From NCBI RefSeq assembly GCF_029948125.1, contig NZ_JASAMB010000005.1, forward strand, positions 1 through 64,000: a stretch of 64,000 bases of DNA, in the 5' to 3' direction. This stretch comes from Catellatospora sp. KI3 (GTDB lineage: Bacteria > Actinomycetota > Actinomycetes > Mycobacteriales > Micromonosporaceae). Below the pieces are notes generated by a model. The model did no database searches and was not told where the DNA came from. It saw only the letters and a list, made by a program, of their open reading frames with translations. Shown one piece after another: positions 9,120 through 17,809 of the stretch (position 1 is its first letter; each line of letters starts with the position of its first letter). Position numbers and translations under genes: made by a program.

Positions 9120-9260
9120 CAGCAGAACCAACCACCACGCCCGCGAACCTGTCAATGCCCGGCGGCGAATCAGTCCTATTTACGCGCTTTAGTCCCGACC
9201 TAAGTGCGCTGAAGGTCCACTGCCGCAACGGGATTGACATCTTCGACCGTTGACACGGGA

Positions 9261-9272
9261 GCAACCGTTTGC
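9261..9272. promoter_or_regulatory. Probable autoregulatory LacI operator
   Basis: GCAACCGTTTGC, an imperfect version of the CAAACGTTTG operator with CG near the centre, 37 bases before the lacI start. It probably lets the repressor control its own gene and the ABC transporter behind it. Confidence 0.6.
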
Positions 9273-9308
9273 AACATTAGGGCACCCACCGAGAGCGAAG
9301 GAGCCCCA

Positions 9309-10355
9309 GTGCCGGTCACGATCCGCGACGTCGCCCGAGCCAGCGGGGTGCACGTCTCCACCGTGTCGCGGTCGTTCTCCGCTCCGCACCTGGTCAATCC
9401 GGAGACCCGCACGCACGTGCTGGCCGTGGCCGAGGAGCTCGGCTACCGTCCGAACCGGGCGGCCCGCGCGCTGATCACGGGCCGGACGCACAACATCGGC
9501 CTGATCGTGGCCGACATCGCCAACCCGTTCTTCCCCCCGCTGATCAAAGCGGCGGAGAGCCACGCCCGCAGCCGCGACTACCACGTCTTCGTCGCCGACA
9601 CCAGCGAGGACGCGGGCGTCGAGGAGGAGCTGGTGCTGGCGCTGGCCAAGCAGGTCGACGGCATCCTGCTGTGCAGCCCGCGCATGAGCAACACCCAGAT
9701 CGAGCAGCTGTCGCGCGAGGTCCCGCTGGTCGTGGTCAACCGCCCGGTGCCGGGCCTGCCCGCCGTGGTGATGGACCTCGGCCAGGGCGCCCGGCTGGCG
9801 GTCGAGCACCTGGTGGCCCTGGGCCACCGGAGCATCGCGCTGCTGGGCGGCCCGCGCGGCTCGTGGACCAACCGCGAGATCCGCCGCGCCGCGACCCTGG
9901 CCGCCCGCACCGCGGGCGCCGAGCTGACCGTGTTCGGGCCCAACCCGCCCACCGAGGAGGGCGGCGCGGCCCAGGCCGACGCGATCGCGCGGGCCGGGGC
10001 CACGGCGGTGCTCGCCTACAACGACCTCATGGCGGTGGGCCTCATCGACGCCCTCGACCACAACGGGGTGAAGGTGCCCGACCAGATCAGTGTCGTCGGC
10101 ATAGACGACACCGCGCTGAGCCGCCGCATCCGCCCCATGCTGACGACGGTGGCCACCCCCACGGCGGCCGCCGGACGGGCGGCCGTCGACATGCTGCTCC
10201 AGCATGGCGACGACCGCCGCACCACCGCACTGGTAACGCTGCAGACCGAATTGGTCATCCGCGATTCGTCAGGCCCGGGCCCGCATCGCACTGCGGGCCC
10301 GGGTCGGCGGCAGGGGCCGCCACCTGACGGTGTCGCCCTGACAAGCAGGGAGTGA
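9309..10355 (+). CDS. LacI family regulator of the uronate/ABC transporter locus
   Basis: A 348-residue LacI/GalR repressor. The N-terminal helix-turn-helix (VTIRDVARASGVHVSTVSRS) and the hinge helix (RPNRAARAL) are followed by a periplasmic-binding-protein-like effector domain (IGLIVADIANPFF; GIDDT). GTG at 9309 is chosen because AAGGAG lies 5 bases upstream and the DNA-binding helix begins immediately. It is divergent from the uronate operon and 6 bases upstream of the transporter lipoprotein gene, so it probably represses both until a uronate or oligouronide binds. The last ~30 residues are low-complexity Gly/Pro/Arg and include a perfect 12-bp hairpin, suggesting a late-drifted tail. Confidence 0.9.
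   Translation: MPVTIRDVARASGVHVSTVSRSFSAPHLVNPETRTHVLAVAEELGYRPNRAARALITGRTHNIGLIVADIANPFFPPLIKAAESHARSRDYHVFVADTSEDAGVEEELVLALAKQVDGILLCSPRMSNTQIEQLSREVPLVVVNRPVPGLPAVVMDLGQGARLAVEHLVALGHRSIALLGGPRGSWTNREIRRAATLAARTAGAELTVFGPNPPTEEGGAAQADAIARAGATAVLAYNDLMAVGLIDALDHNGVKVPDQISVVGIDDTALSRRIRPMLTTVATPTAAAGRAAVDMLLQHGDDRRTTALVTLQTELVIRDSSGPGPHRTAGPGRRQGPPPDGVALTSRE
10274..10303 (+). terminator. Hairpin inside the lacI 3' coding end
   Basis: Perfect 12-bp stem CCCGGGCCCGCA / TGCGGGCCCGGG with a 6-base loop, 50 bases before the lacI stop. It could reduce read-through into the transporter genes or protect an upstream mRNA end. Confidence 0.5.
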
Positions 10356-10361
10356 CAGCTA

Positions 10362-11720
10362 ATGCACCCAGCGACACCCGCGCCGGCCGGTACGCCGGCG
10401 CAGCACCACGGTAGCCTGCCCGCGGGCGGATGGAATCGCCGCCACCTGCTGCGTACGCTCGCCGGCGCGGCTCTGGCCGTCCCGGCGGCGGGGCTGCTGG
10501 CCGCGTGCGGCGACGACGAGCCCGCCACGGACCCGAACGCCCCCGTCAACATCTCTTTCTTCTGGTGGGGCGGCGAGTCCCGGGCCAAGCTCACCGAGCA
10601 GGCGCTCAAGCTCTACACCGCCAAGAACCCGCGGGTGACCATCACCCCGACCTGGCAGGCCTTCACCGGCTACTACGACAAGCTGGCCACGATCGCGGCG
10701 GGCGGCAACGCCCCCGACATCTTCCAGCTCGACGACAACGGCCTGGCCGAGTACGCGGGCCGCAACGTCACCCTGGACCTGTCGAAGTACACCGGCAACG
10801 GCAAGATCGACGTGTCCAAGCACCCCGAGAGCCTGACCAAGTACGGCCAGCTCGGCGGCAAGCAGGTCGCCATCGCCACCGGCGAGAACACCCCGGCGAT
10901 CGTCTACGACAAGACGGCCCTGACCGCGCTCGGCCTGGAGCTGCCGCAGATCGGCTGGACCTACGAGCAGACCATCACCTGGGCGGCGGGCGTCAGCGCC
11001 AAGAAGCCCGGCTACTACGGGATGATGGACCCCAGCTCCGACTACAAGGCGCTGTGGCTGTGGCTGCGCTCGCAGGGCAAGGAGTTCTACGACGGCCCGA
11101 AGCTCGCCTTCACCGAGGCGGACCTGACCGGCTGGTTCAAGCTGTGGGTGGACGCCCGGGCCAAGGGCGCGACCCCGCCGGCCGACATCGTGCACGAGGC
11201 CGTCGACGGCAGCGTGACCAAGCAGCTCGTGGTCACGGGCAAGGCGGCGGTGTCGTTCATGTGGTCCAACCAGCTGTCGGAGATGCAGAAGGCCACCAAG
11301 GCCGACCTGGGCATGACGGCGTACCCGGGTGACCCGAAGGGGCAGTGGGCGCGCGCGTCGACGTACTGGGCGGGCTCGCGCACCACCAAGTCGCCCGACG
11401 TGGTGGCCGACATCATCAACTTCCTGGTCAACGACGTCGAGGCGGGCAAGGTCCTCGGCGTGGACCGCGGTCTGCCCAACAACCTGGACGTGCGCAAGGC
11501 CGTCTCGGACGGGCTGACCGACCAGAAGATGAAGGACACGGTCGCGTTCGAGAACGAGATCACGCCCAAGTTCGGCCCGGCCCCCGCGCCGCCGCCGAAG
11601 GGCCACAGCGGTCTGCGCAACACGCTGCGCGACATCGCCGAGACGGTGACGTACGCCAAGCAGACCCCCGAGGCCGCTGCGAAGCAGTTCTTCACCGAGG
11701 CCGCCGCGAAGCTGGCCTGA
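10362..11720 (+). CDS. Sugar ABC transporter substrate-binding lipoprotein (CUT1)
   Basis: A 452-residue solute-binding protein. A twin-arginine-like motif (NRRHLL) precedes a hydrophobic stretch ending in the lipobox LLAAC, so it is probably exported folded and anchored outside the membrane. The mature part is a family 1 extracellular binding protein (FFWWGGESRAKLTEQALKLY; PDIFQLDD). AGGGAG lies 9 bases upstream of the ATG. It sits directly after lacI and before two permeases. No ATPase gene accompanies it, as is usual for actinobacterial CUT1 systems that share one MsiK-type ATPase. Substrate is probably a pectin-derived sugar acid or oligomer (inference). Confidence 0.9.
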   Translation: MHPATPAPAGTPAQHHGSLPAGGWNRRHLLRTLAGAALAVPAAGLLAACGDDEPATDPNAPVNISFFWWGGESRAKLTEQALKLYTAKNPRVTITPTWQAFTGYYDKLATIAAGGNAPDIFQLDDNGLAEYAGRNVTLDLSKYTGNGKIDVSKHPESLTKYGQLGGKQVAIATGENTPAIVYDKTALTALGLELPQIGWTYEQTITWAAGVSAKKPGYYGMMDPSSDYKALWLWLRSQGKEFYDGPKLAFTEADLTGWFKLWVDARAKGATPPADIVHEAVDGSVTKQLVVTGKAAVSFMWSNQLSEMQKATKADLGMTAYPGDPKGQWARASTYWAGSRTTKSPDVVADIINFLVNDVEAGKVLGVDRGLPNNLDVRKAVSDGLTDQKMKDTVAFENEITPKFGPAPAPPPKGHSGLRNTLRDIAETVTYAKQTPEAAAKQFFTEAAAKLA

Positions 11721-11727
11721 GCCGCCA

Positions 11728-11773
11728 CCCTGGTCGGCCACGACCCCTCCCTACGGGCCGTGGCCGACCAGGG
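11728..11773 (+). terminator. Intercistronic hairpin between binding protein and permeases
   Basis: Perfect 15-bp stem (11728-11742 with 11759-11773) 8 bases after the binding-protein stop. Such hairpins often lower expression of permeases relative to the binding protein. Confidence 0.7.
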
Positions 11774-11811
11774 GATTCCGCTGTCCCATGTTCCTAGGAA
11801 GGAGAGGCGAC

Positions 11812-12792
11812 GTGGTTCTCGCCACGGCGACGCGGCCGCAGGCCGCTTCGACCCCGCCCGCGCCGCCCCGCCGGCGATCGCGCCGCAGCCCGGGCCGGCG
11901 CCAGGAGGGCCTGGCCGGGTACGTGTTCCTGTCCCCGTGGCTGATCGGCCTCATGGCGGTCACCGCGTTCCCGGTGCTGTTCTCGCTGTACCTGAGCTTC
12001 ACCAACTACGACATCCTGTCCAGCTGGGACATGCTGGAGTGGGTGGGCACCGCCAACTACGAGAAGATCTTCACCACCGACCCGATCTTCTGGAAGTCGG
12101 TGCGGGTCACCCTCACGTACGCCCTGATCGCCATCCCGCTCAAGCTCACCGCCTCGCTCGGCGTCGCGCTGCTGCTCAACCGGGAGCGCCGGGGGATCGG
12201 CCTGTTCCGCAGCGCCTTCTACCTGCCGTCGCTGCTCGGCGGCTCGGTCGCGCTGGCCCTGGTCTGGGTCGCCATCTTCAACGGCGAGGGCTCGTTCAAC
12301 AGCTTCCTGTCCCTGTTCGGGATCCAGGGCGAGCCGTGGATCAACGACCCGGACTGGGCCCTGGGCACCCTGATGGTGCTGTCCGTCTGGCAGTTCGGCG
12401 GCCCGATGGTCATCTTCCTGGCCGGCCTCAAGCAGGTCCCGACCGAGCTGTACGAGGCCGCCTCCGTCGACGGCGCCAGCCGCGTACGCCAGTTCTTCCA
12501 CGTCACGCTGCCGATGCTGTCCCCGGTGATCTTCTTTAACCTGGTCCTGGAGACGATCCACGGCTTCCAGGGGTTCACCTCGGCTTACGTCATCAGCAAC
12601 GGCAGCGGCGGCCCGGTCTACTCCACCAAGATCTACACGCTGATGATCTACGACAAGGGCTTCACCGACTTCCAGATGGGCTACGCCTCCGCGCTGGCCT
12701 GGATCTTCCTGATCGCGATCGGCCTGATCACGGTGGTCTTCTTCAGCACCGGCCGGTTCTGGGTGCACTACTCCGACGGAGGCGACTCATGA
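11812..12792 (+). CDS. Sugar ABC transporter permease (MalF-type)
   Basis: A 326-residue inner-membrane permease with six predicted membrane spans after a basic Pro-rich N-terminus. The EAA loop that docks the ATPase is present (YEAASVDGASRVRQFFHVTLPMLSP, partly quoted as EAASVDGA). GTG at 11812 is preferred because AGGAAGGAGAGG lies 4-5 bases upstream; an ATG 24 bases earlier lies within or before that site. It overlaps the next permease by ATGA. Confidence 0.88.
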   Translation: MVLATATRPQAASTPPAPPRRRSRRSPGRRQEGLAGYVFLSPWLIGLMAVTAFPVLFSLYLSFTNYDILSSWDMLEWVGTANYEKIFTTDPIFWKSVRVTLTYALIAIPLKLTASLGVALLLNRERRGIGLFRSAFYLPSLLGGSVALALVWVAIFNGEGSFNSFLSLFGIQGEPWINDPDWALGTLMVLSVWQFGGPMVIFLAGLKQVPTELYEAASVDGASRVRQFFHVTLPMLSPVIFFNLVLETIHGFQGFTSAYVISNGSGGPVYSTKIYTLMIYDKGFTDFQMGYASALAWIFLIAIGLITVVFFSTGRFWVHYSDGGDS

Positions 12793-13622
12793 CCCGCGCG
12801 CGCAGCCTGAGCCGGGTGGCGATGCTGCTGCTCGTGCTCGCCGTGGTGCTGTACCCGCTGGTGTGGGTGCTCGGCTCGGCACTCAAGTCGCCGACCGAGA
12901 TCACCAGCAACCAGGGGATCTGGCCGCAGGACGTGACCTGGTCCAACTTCACCGTCGGCTGGAGCTACATCCCCGGCGTCAGCTTCAGCCGCTTCTTCTG
13001 GAACAGCTTCCTCATCGCGGGGGCGTCCGTTCTGGCCAACTGCGTGTCGTGCCTGCTGACGGCGTACGCGTTCGCGCGGTTGAAGTTCTTCGGCCGCAAG
13101 GGCTGGTTCGCTCTCATGATCGTGACCCTGCTGCTGCCCGGCCACGTCCTGATCATCCCGCAGTACGTGCTGTTCCACGAGTTCGGCTGGGTCGACACCC
13201 CGCTGCCGCTCATCGTGCCCAAGCTGCTGGCGACCGAGGCGTTCTTCGTGTTCCTCATGGTCCAGTTCATGCGGGGCATCCCGCGCGAACTCGACGACGC
13301 GGCGAAGATCGACGGCAGCGGCCCGTACCGCATCTTCTGGCACGTCATCGCGCCGCTGGCCCGCCCGGCCCTGATCACGACGGCGATCTTCTCGTTCATC
13401 TGGACCTGGAACGACTTCTTCGCCCAGCTGGTCTACCTGCCCAGCGTGCCCAGCTACACCGTGCCGATCGCGCTGCGACTGTTCGTCGACTCCAGCGGCC
13501 AGACCTCGCTCGGCCCGATGCTGGCCATGTCCGTACTGTCCCTGCTCCCGGTGTTCCTGTTCTTCCTGGCCTTCCAGCGGTTCCTGGTCCAGGGCATCAG
13601 CACCAGCGGGCTCAAGGGCTGA
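12789..13622 (+). CDS. Sugar ABC transporter permease (MalG-type)
   Basis: A 277-residue permease with six membrane spans and the EAA-like loop (DDAAKIDGSGPYRIFWHV). MalG-type CUT1 subunit that pairs with the preceding permease to form the channel. Its ATG overlaps the previous stop as ATGA, so the two are translationally coupled. A third membrane protein gene follows 2 bases later. Confidence 0.9.
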   Translation: MTRARSLSRVAMLLLVLAVVLYPLVWVLGSALKSPTEITSNQGIWPQDVTWSNFTVGWSYIPGVSFSRFFWNSFLIAGASVLANCVSCLLTAYAFARLKFFGRKGWFALMIVTLLLPGHVLIIPQYVLFHEFGWVDTPLPLIVPKLLATEAFFVFLMVQFMRGIPRELDDAAKIDGSGPYRIFWHVIAPLARPALITTAIFSFIWTWNDFFAQLVYLPSVPSYTVPIALRLFVDSSGQTSLGPMLAMSVLSLLPVFLFFLAFQRFLVQGISTSGLKG

Positions 13623-13624
13623 CC

Positions 13625-14200
13625 ATGGACACCACCGGCACCGACTGGCGCGACACCCTGCGCGACGCCGCCGACCTGGCCCTGGCCGGGATCGTCGTCA
13701 CCGTCGCGGCACTGCCCGTGCTCACCGCCGGGGCCGCGCTGGCCACCGGTGCCGAGGCTGTACACCTGCGATTCGCCGAGGGCCGCTGGCCGGCCCTCGG
13801 CGACCTGGTGCGCACCTTCAGCCGGCGCCTGCTCCCCGGCGCCGCCGCCGTGCTCGCGGTCCTCGCGACCGCGTCGCTCCTGGCCCTGAACGCGTGGTGG
13901 CTGCGCTCCGGCGCGGTGCCCGGCGGCGGGCCGCTGCTGGTCGCGACCTGCGCCGTCGGGGTCGCCCTGACCGGCGCCGTCGGCCTGACCGTCCCCCTAC
14001 TCGGCCGAGGGTACGGCTACCGCCAGGCCTTCCGCACCGCCCTCACCCGCCCACCGCTGCTCGCCGCCTCGGCTGGCATCGTCCTGCTCGCGACCCTGCT
14101 CGGCAGCCTCCTCCCGGTGACCGCCCCGCTGCTACTCGGCTACGTCCTCCTCGCCCTCCACGCCCTGACCACCCGCACCCACCCCCGCCACCCAGCCTGA
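13625..14200 (+). CDS. Small membrane protein, YesL/DUF624-like
   Basis: A 191-residue protein with about four to five hydrophobic segments and little else. Its length, its place straight after a CUT1 permease pair (2-base gap) and the alternating membrane spans resemble YesL (DUF624) proteins that accompany sugar transporters. The match is by architecture and context only, so the family assignment is tentative. It is the last gene of the lacI-transporter operon; downstream is repeat-rich DNA. Confidence 0.6.
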   Translation: MDTTGTDWRDTLRDAADLALAGIVVTVAALPVLTAGAALATGAEAVHLRFAEGRWPALGDLVRTFSRRLLPGAAAVLAVLATASLLALNAWWLRSGAVPGGGPLLVATCAVGVALTGAVGLTVPLLGRGYGYRQAFRTALTRPPLLAASAGIVLLATLLGSLLPVTAPLLLGYVLLALHALTTRTHPRHPA

Positions 14201-14401
14201 TCCCACCCCGGTGACTTCGCCCCGTGCGACTCGCCCTGCATGATTCCGCCCCGGCCGCGTGACGCCGCCCCGGGAAACCGCACTCTGGGAGACTCCGTCC
14301 CGGAAACCCTGCAGTGCGTGACTCCGCATCCACCGGTAAACCGGCGCCGTGCCAGCCCGGTGAGTGACCGCAGGCGGCGATCTTGCGCTTCTCGCCTTCG
14401 G

Positions 14402-14462
14402 CATGATTGCAACTGGCGGTCGGAAGGTCGGGTTCGGTCCATACCGGCGCCCGGAAACTGAC
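14402..14462 (+). repeat. Repeat family 2, direct copy A (degenerate)
   Basis: About 60 bases beginning CATGATTGCAACTGGCGGTC and continuing with TTCGGTCCAT and GCGCCCGGA. It aligns with 14577-14637 over its whole length. Confidence 0.7.
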
Positions 14463-14495
14463 CTATAGACGTGATCTTCGGACACTTACCGCGCC

Positions 14496-14560
14496 ATGAT
14501 CGCCGCTAGCGGTCAGAACAGCGGGCTATGGACGAGGTCCTGACCGCCAGCGGCGATCAT
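14496..14560. repeat. Repeat family 2, inverted pair
   Basis: ATGATCGCCGCTAGCGGTCA (14496-14515, extended by one G) faces its near-perfect reverse complement at 14540-14560 across a 23-base loop. It can form a ~21-bp hairpin. Confidence 0.8.
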
Positions 14561-14576
14561 GCACTTCCTGCCTTGA

Positions 14577-14637
14577 CGTGATCGCCGCTGGCGGTCAAAA
14601 ACTCTGTTTCGGTCTATGGCAGCGCCCGGAGATCGGC
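14577..14637 (+). repeat. Repeat family 2, direct copy B
   Basis: Begins CGTGATCGCCGCTGGCGGTC, continues TTTCGGTCTAT and GCGCCCGGA. Pairs with copy A; related pieces occur near 34.05-34.11, 36.0-36.13 and 39.67-39.78 kb. Confidence 0.75.
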
Positions 14638-14718
14638 GACCGCGCTGGGTCCCGGGGTCTTGGCTGCGAGCTGCGCTGGACGCTGGCGCCGCGGCCTCGA
14701 ATGGAGTCACGTGTGCCG

Positions 14719-14931
14719 TCAGGCTGGCTTGTCCTCCTGGAGGGTGTGGGCGACCAGGGCGTTGGCGTGCCCGTGGCCGAGTCCGTGCTCGGCCTTGAGC
14801 CAGCTGACCAGCTCCATGTGCCTGGTCAGGTCGGACGAGCGGATGAGGTCCTGCCACTCGCTGATCGGCCGCCCGTACTTCTTCTCGATGGAGGGGAAGT
14901 AGGAGGCGGGACCCTTCTCCGGGCTGGTCAT
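14719..14931 (-). CDS. DUF4287 small protein
   Basis: A 70-residue cytoplasmic protein matching the DUF4287 pattern (SYFPSIEKKYGRPISEW ... HMELVSWLKAEHGLGHGHANA). AAGGAG lies 7 bases before the ATG. DUF4287 proteins are small, common in actinobacteria and of unknown function, with a predicted helical fold. Divergent from the DUF429 gene. Confidence 0.82.
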   Translation of the reverse strand: MTSPEKGPASYFPSIEKKYGRPISEWQDLIRSSDLTRHMELVSWLKAEHGLGHGHANALVAHTLQEDKPA

Positions 14932-15018
14932 GCGATGCTCCTTCAGCTTGTTGTGCTGCCGCGATGCTACTGGTGCGCACCGACAGCCGGATCCGCCGAC
15001 AGCGGTATCGTCGCCAGG

Positions 15019-15720
15019 ATGACGGTGCGTGTGCTCGGCGCCGATGCCTGCAAGCGCGGTTGGGTCGGCATCGTGCTCGACGGTGACCGGGTGGAGGCGT
15101 ACTTCGGTGCGACGATCGCCGATCTCATGGCGGCGGCCGAAGCGGCCGGTGCGGTGGCCGTCGTCGGGATCGACATACCCATCGGCCTGCCGGATAAGGG
15201 TTCCCGCGCTGCTGACAGGCAAGCATGGGCCGAGGCAGGGGTGCGGCGGGCGTCGGTGTTCATGACGCCGGTGCGGAACGCGCTGCTCGCCGCCGACCAT
15301 GCCGGGGCGGTGCGGCTCAACCGTGTCGAAGCGGGCATGGGCGTCTCAGCGCAGGCCTACGGGCTGCGTACGAAGATTCTCGAGGTGGACGGCTGGGTGC
15401 GGGGTCAGGATCACCGCGTGGGCCGCCGCGTTGTCGAGGTTCATCCAGAGCTGTCGTTCGCGATGATGGCGGGGGCGCCGCTGCGTGCCGGAAAGACGTC
15501 CTGGGCGGGGACGGAGTCGCGCCGCGCGCTGCTGGCGGATGCTGGGATCACCCTGGTCGGAGACCTGGGCGCGGCTGGCCGGATGGCCCGCGTCGACGAC
15601 GTGCTCGACGCCGGGGCGGCGGCCTGGTCGGCCAGGCGTGTCGCCGCGGGCGCCGCCAGGTGCCTACCCGCCGAGCCGGAGTTCTTCGAGGACGGCCTAC
15701 CTGCAGCGATCTGGACCTGA
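15019..15720 (+). CDS. DUF429 family protein (predicted RNase-H-like nuclease fold)
   Basis: A 233-residue protein of the DUF429 family. Conserved marks are the initial VLGADACKRGWVG strand with an acidic residue, GIDIPIGLPD, and EVHPELSF. DUF429 is predicted to have an RNase-H-like fold with acidic residues in the active site, but its role is not established. The ATG follows CCAGG. No functional partner is obvious; it is divergent from the DUF4287 gene. Confidence 0.82.
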   Translation: MTVRVLGADACKRGWVGIVLDGDRVEAYFGATIADLMAAAEAAGAVAVVGIDIPIGLPDKGSRAADRQAWAEAGVRRASVFMTPVRNALLAADHAGAVRLNRVEAGMGVSAQAYGLRTKILEVDGWVRGQDHRVGRRVVEVHPELSFAMMAGAPLRAGKTSWAGTESRRALLADAGITLVGDLGAAGRMARVDDVLDAGAAAWSARRVAAGAARCLPAEPEFFEDGLPAAIWT

Positions 15721-15753
15721 GCTGTTCCGGACCGAGGCCGACCTGGACCTGGG

Positions 15754-16302
15754 TCAGAGTTCGGGTAGCAGTTCACCGGGCTGCGGCACGCGCCGGTTGT
15801 CCAGCCAGTACGCGTATCCGAGCAGGTAGGAGTGCAGTCCGTCGGCCAGGTGCGCGGCGTATTCGTCGTGGCCCGCGCGCGTCTGCTGGCGTCCGTCGAC
15901 CGGCTCGTGCCACTGGCCGCGCGCGGCGGCGATCCACTCGGCTGTCCGGCTGCGGTCGCGCCACCAGGCCCGGACCGCGTCCGCCGTCCAGTGCTCGTCG
16001 CCGTCGACCGCGTACCCCTGGAACGGGTCCTCCTCGGCGGCGGTGAGCAGGGCGTGCACCTCGGCGGCCGTGGTCGGCTGGCGGTAGACGAACTCCTGCC
16101 CGCCCTCGTCGTAGAGCACCTGCCGGGGTGCGTGCAGCCGGCCGGTGAGGCAGGTGTCGGTCTCACCGGTGTAGATCGGGCCGGGGACGTTGCGCCGGTT
16201 CCGGTCCTCCCACCGGCCGTGCAGGTAGCCGGTGGCACCGGGCCGGAAGGGGTCGGGCAGGTCCGTGCGCGGCTGGGCGAGGACCGCGCGCACGGTCGGC
16301 AT
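15754..16302 (-). CDS. Conserved hypothetical protein
   Basis: About 182 residues rich in Trp and Tyr, with VPGPIYTGETDTCLTGRLHA near the start and YAVDGDEHWT in the middle. I do not recognise a characterised family, although similar proteins occur in actinomycetes. The start is uncertain: ATG at 16302 has no clear ribosome binding site, GTG at 16329 is in frame, and the frame stays open further upstream with a Cys-rich stretch (HCRACRPKFRHC) that may or may not be translated. It is divergent from the membrane protein gene at 16450. Confidence 0.6.
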   Translation of the reverse strand: MPTVRAVLAQPRTDLPDPFRPGATGYLHGRWEDRNRRNVPGPIYTGETDTCLTGRLHAPRQVLYDEGGQEFVYRQPTTAAEVHALLTAAEEDPFQGYAVDGDEHWTADAVRAWWRDRSRTAEWIAAARGQWHEPVDGRQQTRAGHDEYAAHLADGLHSYLLGYAYWLDNRRVPQPGELLPEL

Positions 16303-16449
16303 CGGATCCCAGTACAACGGGGCCTCCACGGTCTGGCCGGCGGTCGGGCGGCGTACGCGACCGTAACAGTGCCTGAACTTCGGCCGGCAAGCCCGGCAGT
16401 GCGCACGTTTGCGGGAGACAGCCTCGCCATCAGCTAAAACAATCCATCC

Positions 16450-17382
16450 ATGGCTATCATTGAAGAAAGATCGCTGGTAGCGCCGCCGGACTCCGCACGT
16501 CCGAAGCGGCGGGGCGCGCTCATCGCCGGCAGCGTGGCGGCCGGGCTGGCGCTGGCGGTGCTGTGGTCGTTCGAGTTCGTCGACCACGTCATCGGCGACA
16601 ACGTCGCCAACACCCTGCTGGGCCGCGACGCCAAGGCGACCGCGATCGGCGGTACCGTCGCCGGCCTGGTCTTCGCGTTCGTCTCCGGGCTGGCGGGCAC
16701 GTTCACCGCGTGCAACATCGCCATGGCCGCCTCGATCGGTCCGATGGGCCAGGCCGGGGGCGCGAGCGCCACCCGGACCGGCCTGCGCGGGCTGCTGCGG
16801 CCGATCGGCTGGCTCACGCTGGGCATGGTGACGGTCTCCGCCGTGTACGGCTTCGTCGGCGTGCTCCTCGGCGACCGCCTGCCGCAGCTGTCCACCGAGG
16901 TCGTCGGCGGCCTGCCGGTACGCCTGATCCAGTCGATGGTGGTGTTCGGCCTGATCGGCCTGGTCTTCGTCTACCTGGGCCTGGCCGCGATCGGGGTGCT
17001 GCCGGACCCGTTCGCGAACCGGCCGGTCGGCCGGGTGGTGACCCTCGGGGCGCTCGTCGGCGGCTTCCTCATCGGACGGCCGTATCCGCTGTTCAACAAG
17101 CTGTTCCACTGGGCGGTCGACACGGGCAACCCGCTCTACGGCGCGGGCGCGTTCGTGCTGCAGTCGCTGGGCAACATCCTGATCGTGGCGGTGCTGTTCG
17201 CGGTGGTGGTGCTGGTCACCCGCGGCGGCTTCGTACGCTGGCTCACGGCCCGGCCCGCCCGCACGGCGGCGGTCACCGGCGCGCTGCTGATCGCCCTGGG
17301 CGTGTTCACCTTCGTGTACTGGGACATCCGCCTGCCGGCGATGTTCGACTACGGCTGGTTCCCCCGCATGCCCTACCGCTGA
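16450..17382 (+). CDS. Polytopic membrane protein, possibly CcdA/DsbD-like
   Basis: A 310-residue integral membrane protein with roughly seven to eight hydrophobic segments. The segment FVSGLAGTFTACNIAMAASI resembles the first CcdA/DsbD helix (Gly-rich, Cys after a Thr/Ser-Pro-like turn) but only one cysteine is present, so a thiol-disulfide transfer role is uncertain. No clear ribosome binding site precedes the ATG, so the transcript may be leaderless. Repeat copy 2 follows 28 bases after the stop. Confidence 0.65.
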   Translation: MAIIEERSLVAPPDSARPKRRGALIAGSVAAGLALAVLWSFEFVDHVIGDNVANTLLGRDAKATAIGGTVAGLVFAFVSGLAGTFTACNIAMAASIGPMGQAGGASATRTGLRGLLRPIGWLTLGMVTVSAVYGFVGVLLGDRLPQLSTEVVGGLPVRLIQSMVVFGLIGLVFVYLGLAAIGVLPDPFANRPVGRVVTLGALVGGFLIGRPYPLFNKLFHWAVDTGNPLYGAGAFVLQSLGNILIVAVLFAVVVLVTRGGFVRWLTARPARTAAVTGALLIALGVFTFVYWDIRLPAMFDYGWFPRMPYR

Positions 17383-17410
17383 CCCTGACGGGTGCCACGT
17401 GCGCGGGGCT

Positions 17411-17470
17411 GCAGTTTCGGGGAAACAGCACGAATCGAGTCCAAGATTGCTGCAGTTTCCCCGAAACTGC
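17411..17470. repeat. Dispersed twin-palindrome element, copy 2
   Basis: GCAGTTTC-GGG-GAAACAGC, spacer with GAATC and GATT, then GCAGTTTC-CCC-GAAACTGC. One mismatch in the left arm. It starts 28 bases after the preceding stop codon, the same spacing as copy 1. Confidence 0.85.
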
Positions 17471-17515
17471 CGAACGACCCCGGGCCCGGTGGACGCGGAG
17501 TGGCATGATCGCCGG

Positions 17516-17809
17516 GTGGAGCGGGATGAGGTCGAGGTGCTGTCGCGGAAGGGCGACCGTGCGGTGACGCAGCGGCCGGATCGCCGCTATCCGAGTCTGC
17601 AGGTGCCGGGGGACACGTTCGCGGAGCTGCGCGGGCTGTTCCTGCGGGCGGCGCGCACGCTGCGGGAGCGGCCCGGTGATCCGGACGCGCTCGACGACCT
17701 GGACTACGGCGTGCGTGAGATGACCGAGATGCTGGAGTTCTACGAGCGGGTGCTGGCAGAACGCGGCATCGACCGGCCGTACTTCCCCTCGGTGGTGCAG
17801 GAGCGGTGA
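17516..17809 (+). CDS. Small conserved hypothetical protein
   Basis: A 97-residue acidic/basic mixed protein with no membrane segment (LRGLFLRAARTLRERPGDPD ... MLEFYERVLAERGIDRPYF). I do not recognise the family. GTG at 17516 follows a weak ribosome binding site; the frame is open upstream into the repeat, which is unlikely to be coding. Its TGA overlaps the next GTG (GTGA), so the two genes are coupled. Confidence 0.62.
   Translation: MERDEVEVLSRKGDRAVTQRPDRRYPSLQVPGDTFAELRGLFLRAARTLRERPGDPDALDDLDYGVREMTEMLEFYERVLAERGIDRPYFPSVVQER

Larger units (their letters stand above)
14201..14718. other. Gene-free repeat-rich interval
   Basis: No credible gene. The first ~130 bases are a degenerate run of ~15-base units around GTGACTCCGCCCC. 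The rest holds two ~60-base direct repeats and inverted copies of a GATCGCCGCTGGCGGTC motif (listed separately). Confidence 0.7.

Noticed and set aside
14402-14640. CRISPR-like spacing of repeats
   Set aside because: Only two long direct copies plus one inverted copy, no regular repeat/spacer unit and no cas genes nearby.
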